Source of the DNA: CAYWXK01 sp964462515
GTDB taxonomy: Bacteria > Planctomycetota > Phycisphaerae > Sedimentisphaerales > Anaerobacaceae
Direction of reading: 5' to 3'
DNA: 13,442 nucleotides
Assembly (NCBI GenBank): GCA_964462515.1
Contig: CAYWXK010000072.1
Span: 1-13,442 of the forward strand
Within the stretch, counting starts at the first letter, position 1. Each line of letters starts with the position of its first letter. A model generated the notes under the pieces. The model worked only from the letters and a program-made list of their open reading frames with translations, ran no database searches and was not told the DNA's origin. Below, one piece after another: positions 6,829 through 13,442 of the stretch. The translations under genes and the position numbers were made by a program.

Positions 6829-8958
6829 CTATGGTTTACCTTCGTTCTGCACCGTTGTTTCATAGCGAACGCCATCGGGAACCGGAACCGGCACTGCGAC
6901 GCTAATGCCATGATCGCCCTCGGTCTTTCGCGAAGAATCGACGGCGACAAAAGCGGTATAGTTGCTTATAAGGCCAAACTCGAGCGCCACTTGCTTTATC
7001 TGGGCAGCCGGTTCGTTGCTGTTATCATAGGTTGCCTGATTGGAAAGGTCTTCGATTTTCTTCCGTGCCCATACGGCGGCGATGCCGTTGTGCGCGGCTG
7101 CGTCAAGATTCATCGCCACATCTATTTGCTGTTCGGATTGGCCGACCTTGCCGAAAATATGTACCATCTCTTGTCCCTGACCGGTGAATCTTCCGGTCAG
7201 GATAACTGCTCGGCCGACAAAAAGGTCCGGTATCCGGCGAGGATATACATCGGTCACTTTCATTCCGCCCCAGTCTATTTTAATATCAGTAAGCGCTGGA
7301 TGACTGATACGCTCATAGAACTGGTCCACCACATCTACTGCACTATCGTTTAGACCCATATATGCCACCGCGCCTTTGCCGATGGCCGCCATTCCTTCGA
7401 TGAGGTATCTATTGACAGATGAGCCGACACCGAAACTGAAAATCCTGCTTTCACCCAGCTTGTTATGAATTGCGCCAAGTATCTGGGTTTCATTACCGAT
7501 GAAACCATCGGTCATAAAGGAAACAACTCGCAGCCGCCTGGAGTCATGTTCAAAATCAAGGGCGGCCTTGATGCCTTCTATCATCATCGTTCCGCCTTCG
7601 CCATTAAGCGAATCCGCGTATTTCAAACCTTTCCGCACGTTCTCATCCGTCGCCGGCACAGGTTTGTCTCCTAATTTCGATGCCGATATAGAAAAGCTGA
7701 TTATCTGGAACGTATCATCTGGTTCGAGTTTTTTAAGCGCCCGTCGCAGGGCGTCTTTGGCTATCGAGATGGGCTTGCCGCTCATACTGCCCGAACAATC
7801 CAGCACAAAAATCATTTCCATTGGACTGCGCTTAAGATTTTTGAGGTTTTCAGGCGGATAGAGCATCATTGTGAAGAAGCTGCCCCGCTCATCTTTTTGC
7901 GCAAGGATCGACGTTTTAATTTTGTCACCCGCCACCTTGAGCCGCAGGACAAAATCCTTGTTGGGAATGGCATCGAGCGGGCTTAATTTCACCGTTGCTT
8001 TTTCCGGAGAGGTCGAGCTTTTCATTATCACATGACTTCTGCAAGCAAGGTCTTCTATTGCCACACCGGCGTCAATATGCACGCTTATTGAAATATCGTG
8101 ACCGCTGCGTTCGCCTGGCTTGAGATACTGGACTTCGGTTTTTTGCCCGGAGATACCGCTTTTACCGCGTTCGACTGCGCCAACGCCCTCGGTCGAACCA
8201 GGCGGATTAAACCGCGGCCCTACCACCATCGGGAATACAAACTCATACCAGCCATCAATGTATGCCAGGGTGTTGAAGTACTTTATATTGACGTCAATCT
8301 GCCTGCCCGGTTCGATGTTTGCAACCTTTTGGGTAAATATGTTCGGCCGTTCCTGTGTCAAAAGTGAAGCGACATATCCCTGCTGCCGTGCCTCTTTATA
8401 TATCTTTTCTGCCTCTTCTCGCTCACGGATAATACCGCGAATGTGCCGCTCGCCTATCGTCATTATAAATTCGTTGACAGCCGCATTCTCCGGCAGCGGA
8501 AATATATAGCTTGCCTCAATTTTTTCACTATAGGGATTATGAAACTGCTGCGTCACTTCGACAGTTGCGATGTAGCCGACCACACTGCCCTTAACATCAG
8601 TGTGCTTAAGCGGCAGCGGGACTTCTTTTTCTTCTTTGGGTAGCTTTGCCATCATCGCTCCACAGCCGGGCGTACTTCCGTCTTTCTTTGATTCCGTTTC
8701 GGGCTTAACAATTACCCATAACTCTTCTGGTGCCGGCTCGAATTGTCCTTCTGTAAGTGCTTCTGATTCTAATGCTCCCCTCGTTCCCAACTTGTTTCCT
8801 TGAGCTTGGTCCATTGCCGACTTGTACATTTGTGCTTGTTCCATAGAAGACTTGGCGATGTTTTGGCAACTGAAAGAAGGCATAAGTATTATCGAAAGCG
8901 CAAGAAGACAAACCAGGACAATGGGTATGATAATCAGTATTTTTTTGAAAGTTTTCAT
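6829..8958 (-). CDS. Membrane-anchored VIT and von Willebrand factor A domain protein
   Basis: The product is 709 residues and the last gene of the four-gene operon. An N-terminal hydrophobic segment (about residues 7-27) is a signal anchor. The nearby Cys sits in SFSC, a poor lipobox, so I favour an anchor over a lipoprotein. A VIT domain (vault protein/inter-alpha-trypsin) spans about 112-245, with HNPYSEKIEASYIFPLPENAAV and REREEAEKIYKEARQQG as typical pieces. A vWA domain follows at about 380-550. Its metal-ion-dependent adhesion site is complete: DCSGS (Asp387, Ser389, Ser391), Thr457 and Asp484. It should therefore bind a divalent metal and a partner protein. The layout is that of bacterial ITIH-like proteins. 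A role as a surface adhesion or assembly factor is inference. The start has GGAG at 8969-8972, and the ATG overlaps the upstream stop as ATGA. Confidence 0.88.
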   Translation of the reverse strand: MKTFKKILIIIPIVLVCLLALSIILMPSFSCQNIAKSSMEQAQMYKSAMDQAQGNKLGTRGALESEALTEGQFEPAPEELWVIVKPETESKKDGSTPGCGAMMAKLPKEEKEVPLPLKHTDVKGSVVGYIATVEVTQQFHNPYSEKIEASYIFPLPENAAVNEFIMTIGERHIRGIIREREEAEKIYKEARQQGYVASLLTQERPNIFTQKVANIEPGRQIDVNIKYFNTLAYIDGWYEFVFPMVVGPRFNPPGSTEGVGAVERGKSGISGQKTEVQYLKPGERSGHDISISVHIDAGVAIEDLACRSHVIMKSSTSPEKATVKLSPLDAIPNKDFVLRLKVAGDKIKTSILAQKDERGSFFTMMLYPPENLKNLKRSPMEMIFVLDCSGSMSGKPISIAKDALRRALKKLEPDDTFQIISFSISASKLGDKPVPATDENVRKGLKYADSLNGEGGTMMIEGIKAALDFEHDSRRLRVVSFMTDGFIGNETQILGAIHNKLGESRIFSFGVGSSVNRYLIEGMAAIGKGAVAYMGLNDSAVDVVDQFYERISHPALTDIKIDWGGMKVTDVYPRRIPDLFVGRAVILTGRFTGQGQEMVHIFGKVGQSEQQIDVAMNLDAAAHNGIAAVWARKKIEDLSNQATYDNSNEPAAQIKQVALEFGLISNYTAFVAVDSSRKTEGDHGISVAVPVPVPDGVRYETTVQNEGKP

Positions 8959-9428
8959 AATCGAGTTTCTCCATTCACAAGTGTAATAATACCGGAAATT
9001 TTTTTGCCATCAGAATTGGCAGCAACGGTTAATTTTATTTCATATTGCGGCTCTGTGTCACCGGTGCTCTGCATATGAAGTGTTGCTACCCGCATCTTGC
9101 CTTTGGGCAGGTCTTTTGAGGTATTAAATGCCGCGATGATAATACGGTCATTCTGTAAAGCAGCGGGGTCGTAGTAGGGTGGGCCTGCAAATGCCTTGTG
9201 TTGGCCGCCCTCGACACCCACGATTTTCACCTGTCCTGCTTTGGTCGTGAGTTCAAACTGATATGCCGCAAGCGGCTCATCGCCGCTGTCGATATAAATA
9301 TCAATGGGTTTAAAATGTACCTTCGGCGATTTTGACGGCATATTTTCATCTGTTTGACCTGCAAATAGAGGCAAAAAAATGTTTACTGCCGTAATTGTCG
9401 CAACCAGATAAATGATGGATTTTTTCAT
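8955..9428 (-). CDS. Small secreted cohesin-like beta-sandwich protein
   Basis: The product is 157 residues. It has a signal peptide (MKKS, hydrophobic to about residue 23, LFAG) followed by one domain of about 115 residues. Its pattern resembles cohesin domains: IDIYIDSGDEPLAAYQFEL, then KIVGVEGG, then IIIAAFNTS and MRVATLHMQSTG. These match the cohesin scheme of an opening strand with 'D..P..A.QF.L', a 'V.G' strand and a late 'AAFNT...G.LATL' strand. It is shorter than a classical type I cohesin, so cohesin-like is the safest name; a related carbohydrate-binding fold is the alternative. The gene starts 2 nt after the stop of the dockerin gene and ends in a 4-nt overlap with the VIT-vWA gene, so the three are surely co-transcribed. 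Its direct neighbour encodes a dockerin, its expected partner type, which supports the call. Confidence 0.6.
   Translation of the reverse strand: MKKSIIYLVATITAVNIFLPLFAGQTDENMPSKSPKVHFKPIDIYIDSGDEPLAAYQFELTTKAGQVKIVGVEGGQHKAFAGPPYYDPAALQNDRIIIAAFNTSKDLPKGKMRVATLHMQSTGDTEPQYEIKLTVAANSDGKKISGIITLVNGETRL
8969..8972 (-). promoter_or_regulatory. Ribosome binding site of the VIT-vWA gene
   Basis: GGAG on the minus strand lies 10 bases before the ATG at 8958, inside the end of the cohesin-like gene. Together with the ATGA stop-start overlap it suggests coupled translation. Confidence 0.6.
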
Positions 9429-9430
9429 AA

Positions 9431-9901
9431 TTACGCCCCGTTATGCAAACGTACCGCCGCAAACGCGACAGCATCCACATCCCTTTTGTCAATTATTCCA
9501 TCGCTGTTCAAGTCCCACGACTTGTCAATTTTTTTGCCGGCATCGATATTACGTGCCAACGCGAAGGCGTCGAGGATAGTTACTTTATGGGTTGGATAGG
9601 TGTCTTCCCGAACAACTACTGTCTGGTCATTCAAGACGGTCTTATGAAGCGTTGTCCCGGATTCAAACTGAAAATAAACATGCAGTGTGATAAAAATAAC
9701 CGCCGCCGCTGCCGCAGCTCTGCCTGCCCACCGCAAAACAACAAAACGAGCGGTTTTTCTTCGGCTGGCAAAATGCCTGTAGCCCATTTCGATGATTTTT
9801 CGGTCAACTTCCGGCGGCACCGAATCGGCTGTCCTGAAAAGCTTTTTTAGCTCCTTTTGCAGTTCTTTGCTGGTCTCAAAATGTTTTTCACGGTCGCTCA
9901 T
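9431..9901 (-). CDS. Single-pass membrane protein with extracytoplasmic dockerin, probable anti-sigma factor
   Basis: The product is 156 residues. Residues 1-57 are polar and charged (helical, ending in FASRRK). About 58-78 is one transmembrane segment with an Ala run. By the positive-inside rule the N-terminus is cytoplasmic. The C-terminus (about 100-152) is a dockerin-like pair. The second repeat, DLNSDGIIDKRD at 130-141, has every calcium ligand of the F-hand loop. The first, DTYPTHKVTILD at 100-111, keeps the frame and the following helix (AFALAR) but has lost the ligands at positions 3 and 5. Its place directly after an ECF sigma gene, its size and its topology suggest an anti-sigma factor. 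No zinc HxxxCxxC motif of classical ZAS domains is present, so that role is inferred. The ATG at 9901 has GGAG 6 bases upstream; an earlier TTG at 9913 overlaps that site and is rejected. Confidence 0.72.
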   Translation of the reverse strand: MSDREKHFETSKELQKELKKLFRTADSVPPEVDRKIIEMGYRHFASRRKTARFVVLRWAGRAAAAAAVIFITLHVYFQFESGTTLHKTVLNDQTVVVREDTYPTHKVTILDAFALARNIDAGKKIDKSWDLNSDGIIDKRDVDAVAFAAVRLHNGA

Positions 9902-9907
9902 ATATTG

Positions 9908-9911
9908 CTCC
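9908..9911 (-). promoter_or_regulatory. Ribosome binding site deciding the start of the dockerin membrane protein
   Basis: GGAG on the minus strand lies 6 bases before the ATG at 9901. It would fall inside the coding sequence if the TTG at 9913 were the start. Confidence 0.7.
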
Positions 9912-9974
9912 AATGCGTTAAGTGAGCTTATCGCGGAAAAAGTTTCAAAAAAATCGAAAAAAATATTCTGCGGC

Positions 9975-10505
9975 TTATTTGAGGAAGTATTTTTGTACGC
10001 GAGGGTCGTCGCGAAGCGATTGTAAAGCCCTGTAAAGACGAGACTTAATCGTGCTTACCGGCAGGGCCAGCGCCTCGGCGATTTCTTCAATAGTCATATC
10101 ATCCACAAACCGCATTAACAGCGTTTCCCGCGATTCGCTCGGCAGTACAGCCAAAACCGCAGCCAAACCCTCATCCAAATCGGTATCCCTGGAAATCGGA
10201 GCGACCACCTGGGCCAATTCCTCTTCGGAACCGACAAATCGTCGCTTTTTGCGGTTTGATTCTATTGAAAGATTTTTTACCACCGGATAAAGAAATGTAC
10301 GCAGATTTGAGGTCAGCTCAAAACCGGGGAATTTTTTAAGCACATAAATGAATGTTTCCTGCAGGATGTCCAGTGCATCCTCTGAGTTGCCCGTAAATCT
10401 CCATGCAAGGTTGTAAATCCAGTTGTGGTATCGATAATACAGCTCTTTAAATCCTGCCGGGTCGCCTCTGTTTGCTGCCTCTATATACAAACTATCATCG
10501 TTCAT
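9975..10505 (-). CDS. ECF-family RNA polymerase sigma factor
   Basis: The product is 176 residues, the usual size for ECF sigma factors. Region 2 (about 15-85) includes FKELYYRYHNWIYNLAWRF and the DALDILQETFIYVLKKF segment that binds core polymerase and the -10 element. Region 4 (about 118-170) includes LPSESRETLLMRFVDDMTIEEIAEAL and the recognition helix PVSTIKSRLYRAL that reads the -35 element. Region 1 and region 3 are absent, as expected. It is the first gene of the operon; the dockerin membrane protein follows after 73 nt and is its likely partner. Its targets may include its own operon and the divergent hydrolase gene at 10645, but that is inference. The ATG at 10505 has only a weak ribosome site. 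Confidence 0.92.
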   Translation of the reverse strand: MNDDSLYIEAANRGDPAGFKELYYRYHNWIYNLAWRFTGNSEDALDILQETFIYVLKKFPGFELTSNLRTFLYPVVKNLSIESNRKKRRFVGSEEELAQVVAPISRDTDLDEGLAAVLAVLPSESRETLLMRFVDDMTIEEIAEALALPVSTIKSRLYRALQSLRDDPRVQKYFLK

Positions 10506-10544
10506 ATCAGTTCACGTGTGACAATTTGTAGATTAAAATAATAA

Positions 10545-10573
10545 TTGAACAGATTATATAAAGCTTTTATGAT
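10545..10573 (+). promoter_or_regulatory. Candidate promoter of the GH-D lipoprotein gene
   Basis: TTGAAC (10545-10550) and TATGAT (10568-10573) are 17 bases apart. The -10 is one base off consensus and the -35 two. The ATG at 10645 lies about 70 bases downstream. A 5-bp hairpin GCAGA/TCTGC (10615-10633) sits in the leader just before the start. Confidence 0.4.
10553..10558 (-). promoter_or_regulatory. Candidate -10 element of the sigma operon
   Basis: A perfect TATAAT on the minus strand lies about 48 bases before the sigma-factor ATG at 10505. It sits inside the spacer of the divergent + strand promoter, so the two would compete for polymerase. No good -35 partner is visible at 16-18 bases, which weakens the call. 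An ECF promoter of unknown consensus could also be present. Confidence 0.25.
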
Positions 10574-10644
10574 TTCCCCTAACTATTTTGTCTCGGTATA
10601 TGTAGAATTGAAAAGCAGAAACTGGTGCTCTGCCGGAAAATGCT

Positions 10645-13383
10645 ATGATTAAAAAAGTTATTGCTTCAATGTTGGTTATGTTGGCGATCCCGGGTTGCAA
10701 AAAGGAGCAGAACTCGCGTTACGCCGCAGAGACTGTTTCTCCAGCAGCTAAAACGGTTTGTTTTGAAATCAGTAACGGTACCTATCGCTTGACAGTCACA
10801 AAGGCCGAAAACGAATTGCAGATAAAGCTATTGGATGTGGCCATGGATTTTGCCTGGTCCGATGGACCGTACCTCTACACTGCTAAACGCTGGATAGACT
10901 CAAAACAAACCGATTTTAAAGGTCTAACATCGATAATCCTTAGAAAATCAGATAATTCCATCCAGATTGAAGGTGAATTAGCCGGCCTTAAACTGCGGCA
11001 TACTTTCACGTTACAATCGGACCAATCCTTTATGGAGGAAACTCTCGTAGTAAACAATCCTACAGATACCAAAATTGCCCTGGTAGATTTACAAACCTCC
11101 TTCCAGCGACTTGTTACCGACGAAAAAGGAAACGTCCTGCCGGTCTTTGCCCATGACCGTTTGATAGCGGTTCCTTTTCGCCATTGTGCTGACGATCCTC
11201 CGGATTATTTCAATGACTTTTCCATCAGCGATGTGATAACTGCTCCCGGATATGAAATAAGCATTAATGAGTCTCTGCAATACCAGAGGCCCCCATCACC
11301 TTATCGTCATTCGGAGGGGTGGTCTTGGAAGCATGGTGACTACTGCTTAGGCATCTTCAGCTTCAATCAGGATAACATGAATTTCAGCCTTATCTCCAAG
11401 CAGTCAACCTCCCAGGGAGCAATGATCAACTTTGGTGGTTTTGGTATGTATATGGATGAACCGGCGGACCTGACCCGTATTGAGCCGGGTATGAGCGTAA
11501 ACCTGGGTCTGGTTCGATACCAGAGTGTAAAAGGTGATTATTACGATACCCTCTACGCTTTTCGTTGTATGCTGGACGAAAAAGGCTGTCGTTTCCCGGC
11601 CGGCTTTAATCCCCCCGTTCATTGGAATCAGCTTTATAACATGTGGGGGGCCTGGGATGATAGGCAAAATAAATATACCAAGGCGATGGTCGAACAAGAG
11701 GCCGCCAAGGCCAAAGACTACAGTTGTGAATCCCTCTATCTCGATCCGGGCTGGGATACCCTATTTGGTTCCTTTCTCTGGGGTGAGAATTGGCTTGGAC
11801 CACGCAAAACGTTTGTCCAGGATATAAAAGCGAAATATGGTCTTCATGTCTCTCTGCATTGTCCCCTGGCAACCTGGATGTCCATCGGTTGGCCGATGGG
11901 CCCGGATGCAGTTTCCAGCTGGCCCGAAGCAGCAAAACGAATCCTTCCTGCCGAAGACCCGGACCTGGAAAATGTCAAGGTCCCTGCACGGTTGGATAAC
12001 CATCGGAACCTTGCCCTTCTGCCCGAAGCCCAGGCTAATGCTTCCTCGGTTATCAAAGGCTATGCCATCCACAAAATCGAACACCTTAACGATGGCTGGT
12101 TTGGTAATAAAGCCAGTTGGATTGCCGGCTCTATGCCGGCCTGGGCCGAAATCGATCTTGGCCAAATCTATGAAATCAATAAGGTTCGTCTCTGTAATGA
12201 CCGTTTGCTGGAGTATCAAGATCGTCTGCCCTCGGAATTGTGTATCCTTGTGGCAACGGACTATGATGCCGATACCGCTGCAAACTCCTGGAAAACTGTG
12301 GCTGAATATAAGGGCGATGGATTTACTGGCTTGAAAGAGTTTGTTTTTGAACCGGTTTGTGCCCGATGGATTCGTGTAAACATTACCCAAAGTACCCCAG
12401 GAAAAATCCCGGAAACCGATCCACGCCTGGATGAAATTGAAATCTTCGAGGCCAAATTCACCCCGGAAAACGACATCCCCGCTGTCGAAGCCGCCGCAAA
12501 ACGCGGACCAAAACCTTCAACATCAGCCAAAGTCCGTTTGTGTCTCGGCTCGAAACAGTATCTGGATGAAGCGGAAAAACGCCTTTTGGCCAATTGTGCT
12601 GATGGAGTGGTTTACCTGATGTACGACGGCAACTGGTGGAACGGCGGTTGTGATAATCCTGAGCATGGTCATCCCATTCCTTATCTTATGGAGGATCATA
12701 TCCGGGCTAACCTCAATCTGGCCCAGAGAGTCCACGCTAAGTACCCAGATGTTCTGATTGAGATGCATGACATGCTGGCGGGAGGGACCACCCATCGGAT
12801 AACACCGGTTTATTACAAATACGGCTTGTCGGGCAGCTATGACGACAACTGGGGTTTTGAGTTGATGTGGAGTCCTCTTAATGACATAAAAGAGTGTAGG
12901 TGCCTGGCACTTTATTATTATAATATGGGCTGTAATGTCCCCATATACCTGCACGTAAACCTGAACACGGATAACGAACACTGCCTGGTATTATGGTGGT
13001 ATGCTTCCACCTGCAGGCATCTTGGCATCGGTGGTACCCATCAAGACCCAAAGATCGTCCAGGCCCAACAGGAAGGTATGAAAAAATATCGTGCCTTTGA
13101 CCGTTTTTATAAACGCGGCGATTTCTATGGCATCAGCGAAGAAATCCATCTCCACGCCCTCCCGGAAGAAAGCTCTTTCGTGGTAAATTTGTTTAATCTT
13201 TCCGATCAGACTCGAACCATCGAAGGCAGCATTCCTCTCGCCAAAATGGGCATCGATCCCAAGCTGCAATATGCTAGCGACAGCAATATCGGCAAGGTCG
13301 ATACGGCAACTGGTGTGTTCTCAGTTAGTTGTCAACTGCCGGCTTGGGGCACAAAGATGGTTGCTATAAATCCGGCTAAATAA
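10645..13383 (+). CDS. Clan GH-D (GH36/alpha-galactosidase-like) lipoprotein with a discoidin domain inserted in the barrel
   Basis: The product is 912 residues. It begins with a lipoprotein signal (MIKKVIASMLVMLAIPGC, Cys18; Pro at -2 is atypical), so it is probably anchored in a membrane. Residues about 40-310 form the N-terminal beta-supersandwich seen in GH36-type enzymes. The TIM barrel begins near 324 (PPVHWNQLYNMWGAWDD...LYLDPGWD...YGLHVSLHCPLATW). It is interrupted at about 450-606 by a discoidin/F5-8C-like module (AWAEIDLGQIYEINKVRLCND ... RWIRVNIT ... DEIEIFEAKF). It resumes near 625 with GVVYLMYDGNWW, where Asp661 is the likely nucleophile. SYDDNWGFE follows, where Asp733 or Asp734 is the likely acid/base. 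A beta-rich C-terminal domain ends the protein. Substrate and linkage cannot be settled from sequence; alpha-galactoside is the family default. It is divergent from the sigma-factor operon. The ATG has a weak GGAA at 10635-10638. Confidence 0.78.
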   Translation: MIKKVIASMLVMLAIPGCKKEQNSRYAAETVSPAAKTVCFEISNGTYRLTVTKAENELQIKLLDVAMDFAWSDGPYLYTAKRWIDSKQTDFKGLTSIILRKSDNSIQIEGELAGLKLRHTFTLQSDQSFMEETLVVNNPTDTKIALVDLQTSFQRLVTDEKGNVLPVFAHDRLIAVPFRHCADDPPDYFNDFSISDVITAPGYEISINESLQYQRPPSPYRHSEGWSWKHGDYCLGIFSFNQDNMNFSLISKQSTSQGAMINFGGFGMYMDEPADLTRIEPGMSVNLGLVRYQSVKGDYYDTLYAFRCMLDEKGCRFPAGFNPPVHWNQLYNMWGAWDDRQNKYTKAMVEQEAAKAKDYSCESLYLDPGWDTLFGSFLWGENWLGPRKTFVQDIKAKYGLHVSLHCPLATWMSIGWPMGPDAVSSWPEAAKRILPAEDPDLENVKVPARLDNHRNLALLPEAQANASSVIKGYAIHKIEHLNDGWFGNKASWIAGSMPAWAEIDLGQIYEINKVRLCNDRLLEYQDRLPSELCILVATDYDADTAANSWKTVAEYKGDGFTGLKEFVFEPVCARWIRVNITQSTPGKIPETDPRLDEIEIFEAKFTPENDIPAVEAAAKRGPKPSTSAKVRLCLGSKQYLDEAEKRLLANCADGVVYLMYDGNWWNGGCDNPEHGHPIPYLMEDHIRANLNLAQRVHAKYPDVLIEMHDMLAGGTTHRITPVYYKYGLSGSYDDNWGFELMWSPLNDIKECRCLALYYYNMGCNVPIYLHVNLNTDNEHCLVLWWYASTCRHLGIGGTHQDPKIVQAQQEGMKKYRAFDRFYKRGDFYGISEEIHLHALPEESSFVVNLFNLSDQTRTIEGSIPLAKMGIDPKLQYASDSNIGKVDTATGVFSVSCQLPAWGTKMVAINPAK

Positions 13384-13389
13384 AACTTT

Positions 13390-13442
13390 ATGATTAAAAG
13401 CTGGTTTCCTGAAATGGGAATTTGCAATTTAGATATGGACGC
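13390..13442 (+). CDS. Possible start of the next gene, cut by the window edge
   Basis: An open frame from the ATG at 13390 reads MIKSWFPEMGICNLDMD and runs to the window end, 6 bases after the preceding stop. An in-frame ATG at 13414 is an alternative start. There is no clear ribosome site and only 17 codons are visible, so I cannot name it or be sure it is a gene. Confidence 0.25.
   Translation, partial: MIKSWFPEMGICNLDMD

Noticed and set aside
6820..7353. 177-codon + strand frame opposite the end of the VIT-vWA gene
   Set aside because: It lies entirely across from the well-supported VIT-vWA gene except for a few bases and shows no domain pattern. It is a shadow frame.
8860..8885. Lipobox in the VIT-vWA protein (SFSC)
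   Set aside because: The -3 residue is Ser and the site follows Pro-Ser-Phe, a poor match; a signal anchor explains the hydrophobic segment better.
10552..10620. Third copy of the intergenic repeat (AT-rich GATTATATAAAGC block followed by GAATTG and GCAGA)
   Set aside because: The blocks are not exact and the spacing differs from the 81 bases of the other two copies. It is probably chance similarity in AT-rich sequence.

Overview
The window looks like a carbohydrate-degrading bacterium of the Planctomycetota, possibly a Phycisphaerae-like lineage. This is inferred from gene content, not from a marker gene. The signs are large multidomain secreted glycoside hydrolases with discoidin domains, an ECF sigma factor paired with a membrane protein ending in a dockerin, a cohesin-like secreted protein, a VIT/von Willebrand A protein, and a prenyltransferase-repeat protein carrying a CxxCH motif. 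No rRNA, CRISPR array, transposase or integrase is visible.

Left part (1-6339). After an AT-rich leader come a secreted Asp-box (BNR) beta-propeller gene on the + strand, interrupted by one in-frame TGA. Convergent to it, on the - strand, lie a large multidomain clan-A (GH39-like) glycoside hydrolase and, upstream of that, a secreted alpha/alpha-barrel QW-repeat protein with a haem-type CxxCH. A gene-free stretch (6340-6828) separates this part from the next. Two diverged direct copies of an intergenic element, at 46-197 and 6522-6678, bracket this left module. A short sequence resembling the 3' end of a tRNA lies just beyond the second copy.

Middle part (6829-10505, - strand). A compact four-gene operon is read in the order ECF sigma factor, single-pass membrane protein with a cytoplasmic N-terminus and an extracytoplasmic dockerin, secreted cohesin-like protein, and membrane-anchored VIT-vWA protein. 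The last three are spaced 2 nt apart and overlapping by 4 nt, so they are probably translationally coupled. I infer that the dockerin protein is the anti-sigma factor and that its dockerin may be read by the cohesin-like protein. This would be a cell-surface signalling unit built from cellulosome-type modules, and it is the most interesting system in the window.

Right part (10645-13442, + strand). Divergent from the operon is a lipoprotein of the clan GH-D (GH36/alpha-galactosidase-like) type, with a discoidin domain inserted inside its catalytic barrel. A possible next gene begins at 13390 and runs off the window. The divergent 139-nt intergenic region holds plausible promoter elements for both directions, so the sigma operon and this hydrolase may be co-regulated.
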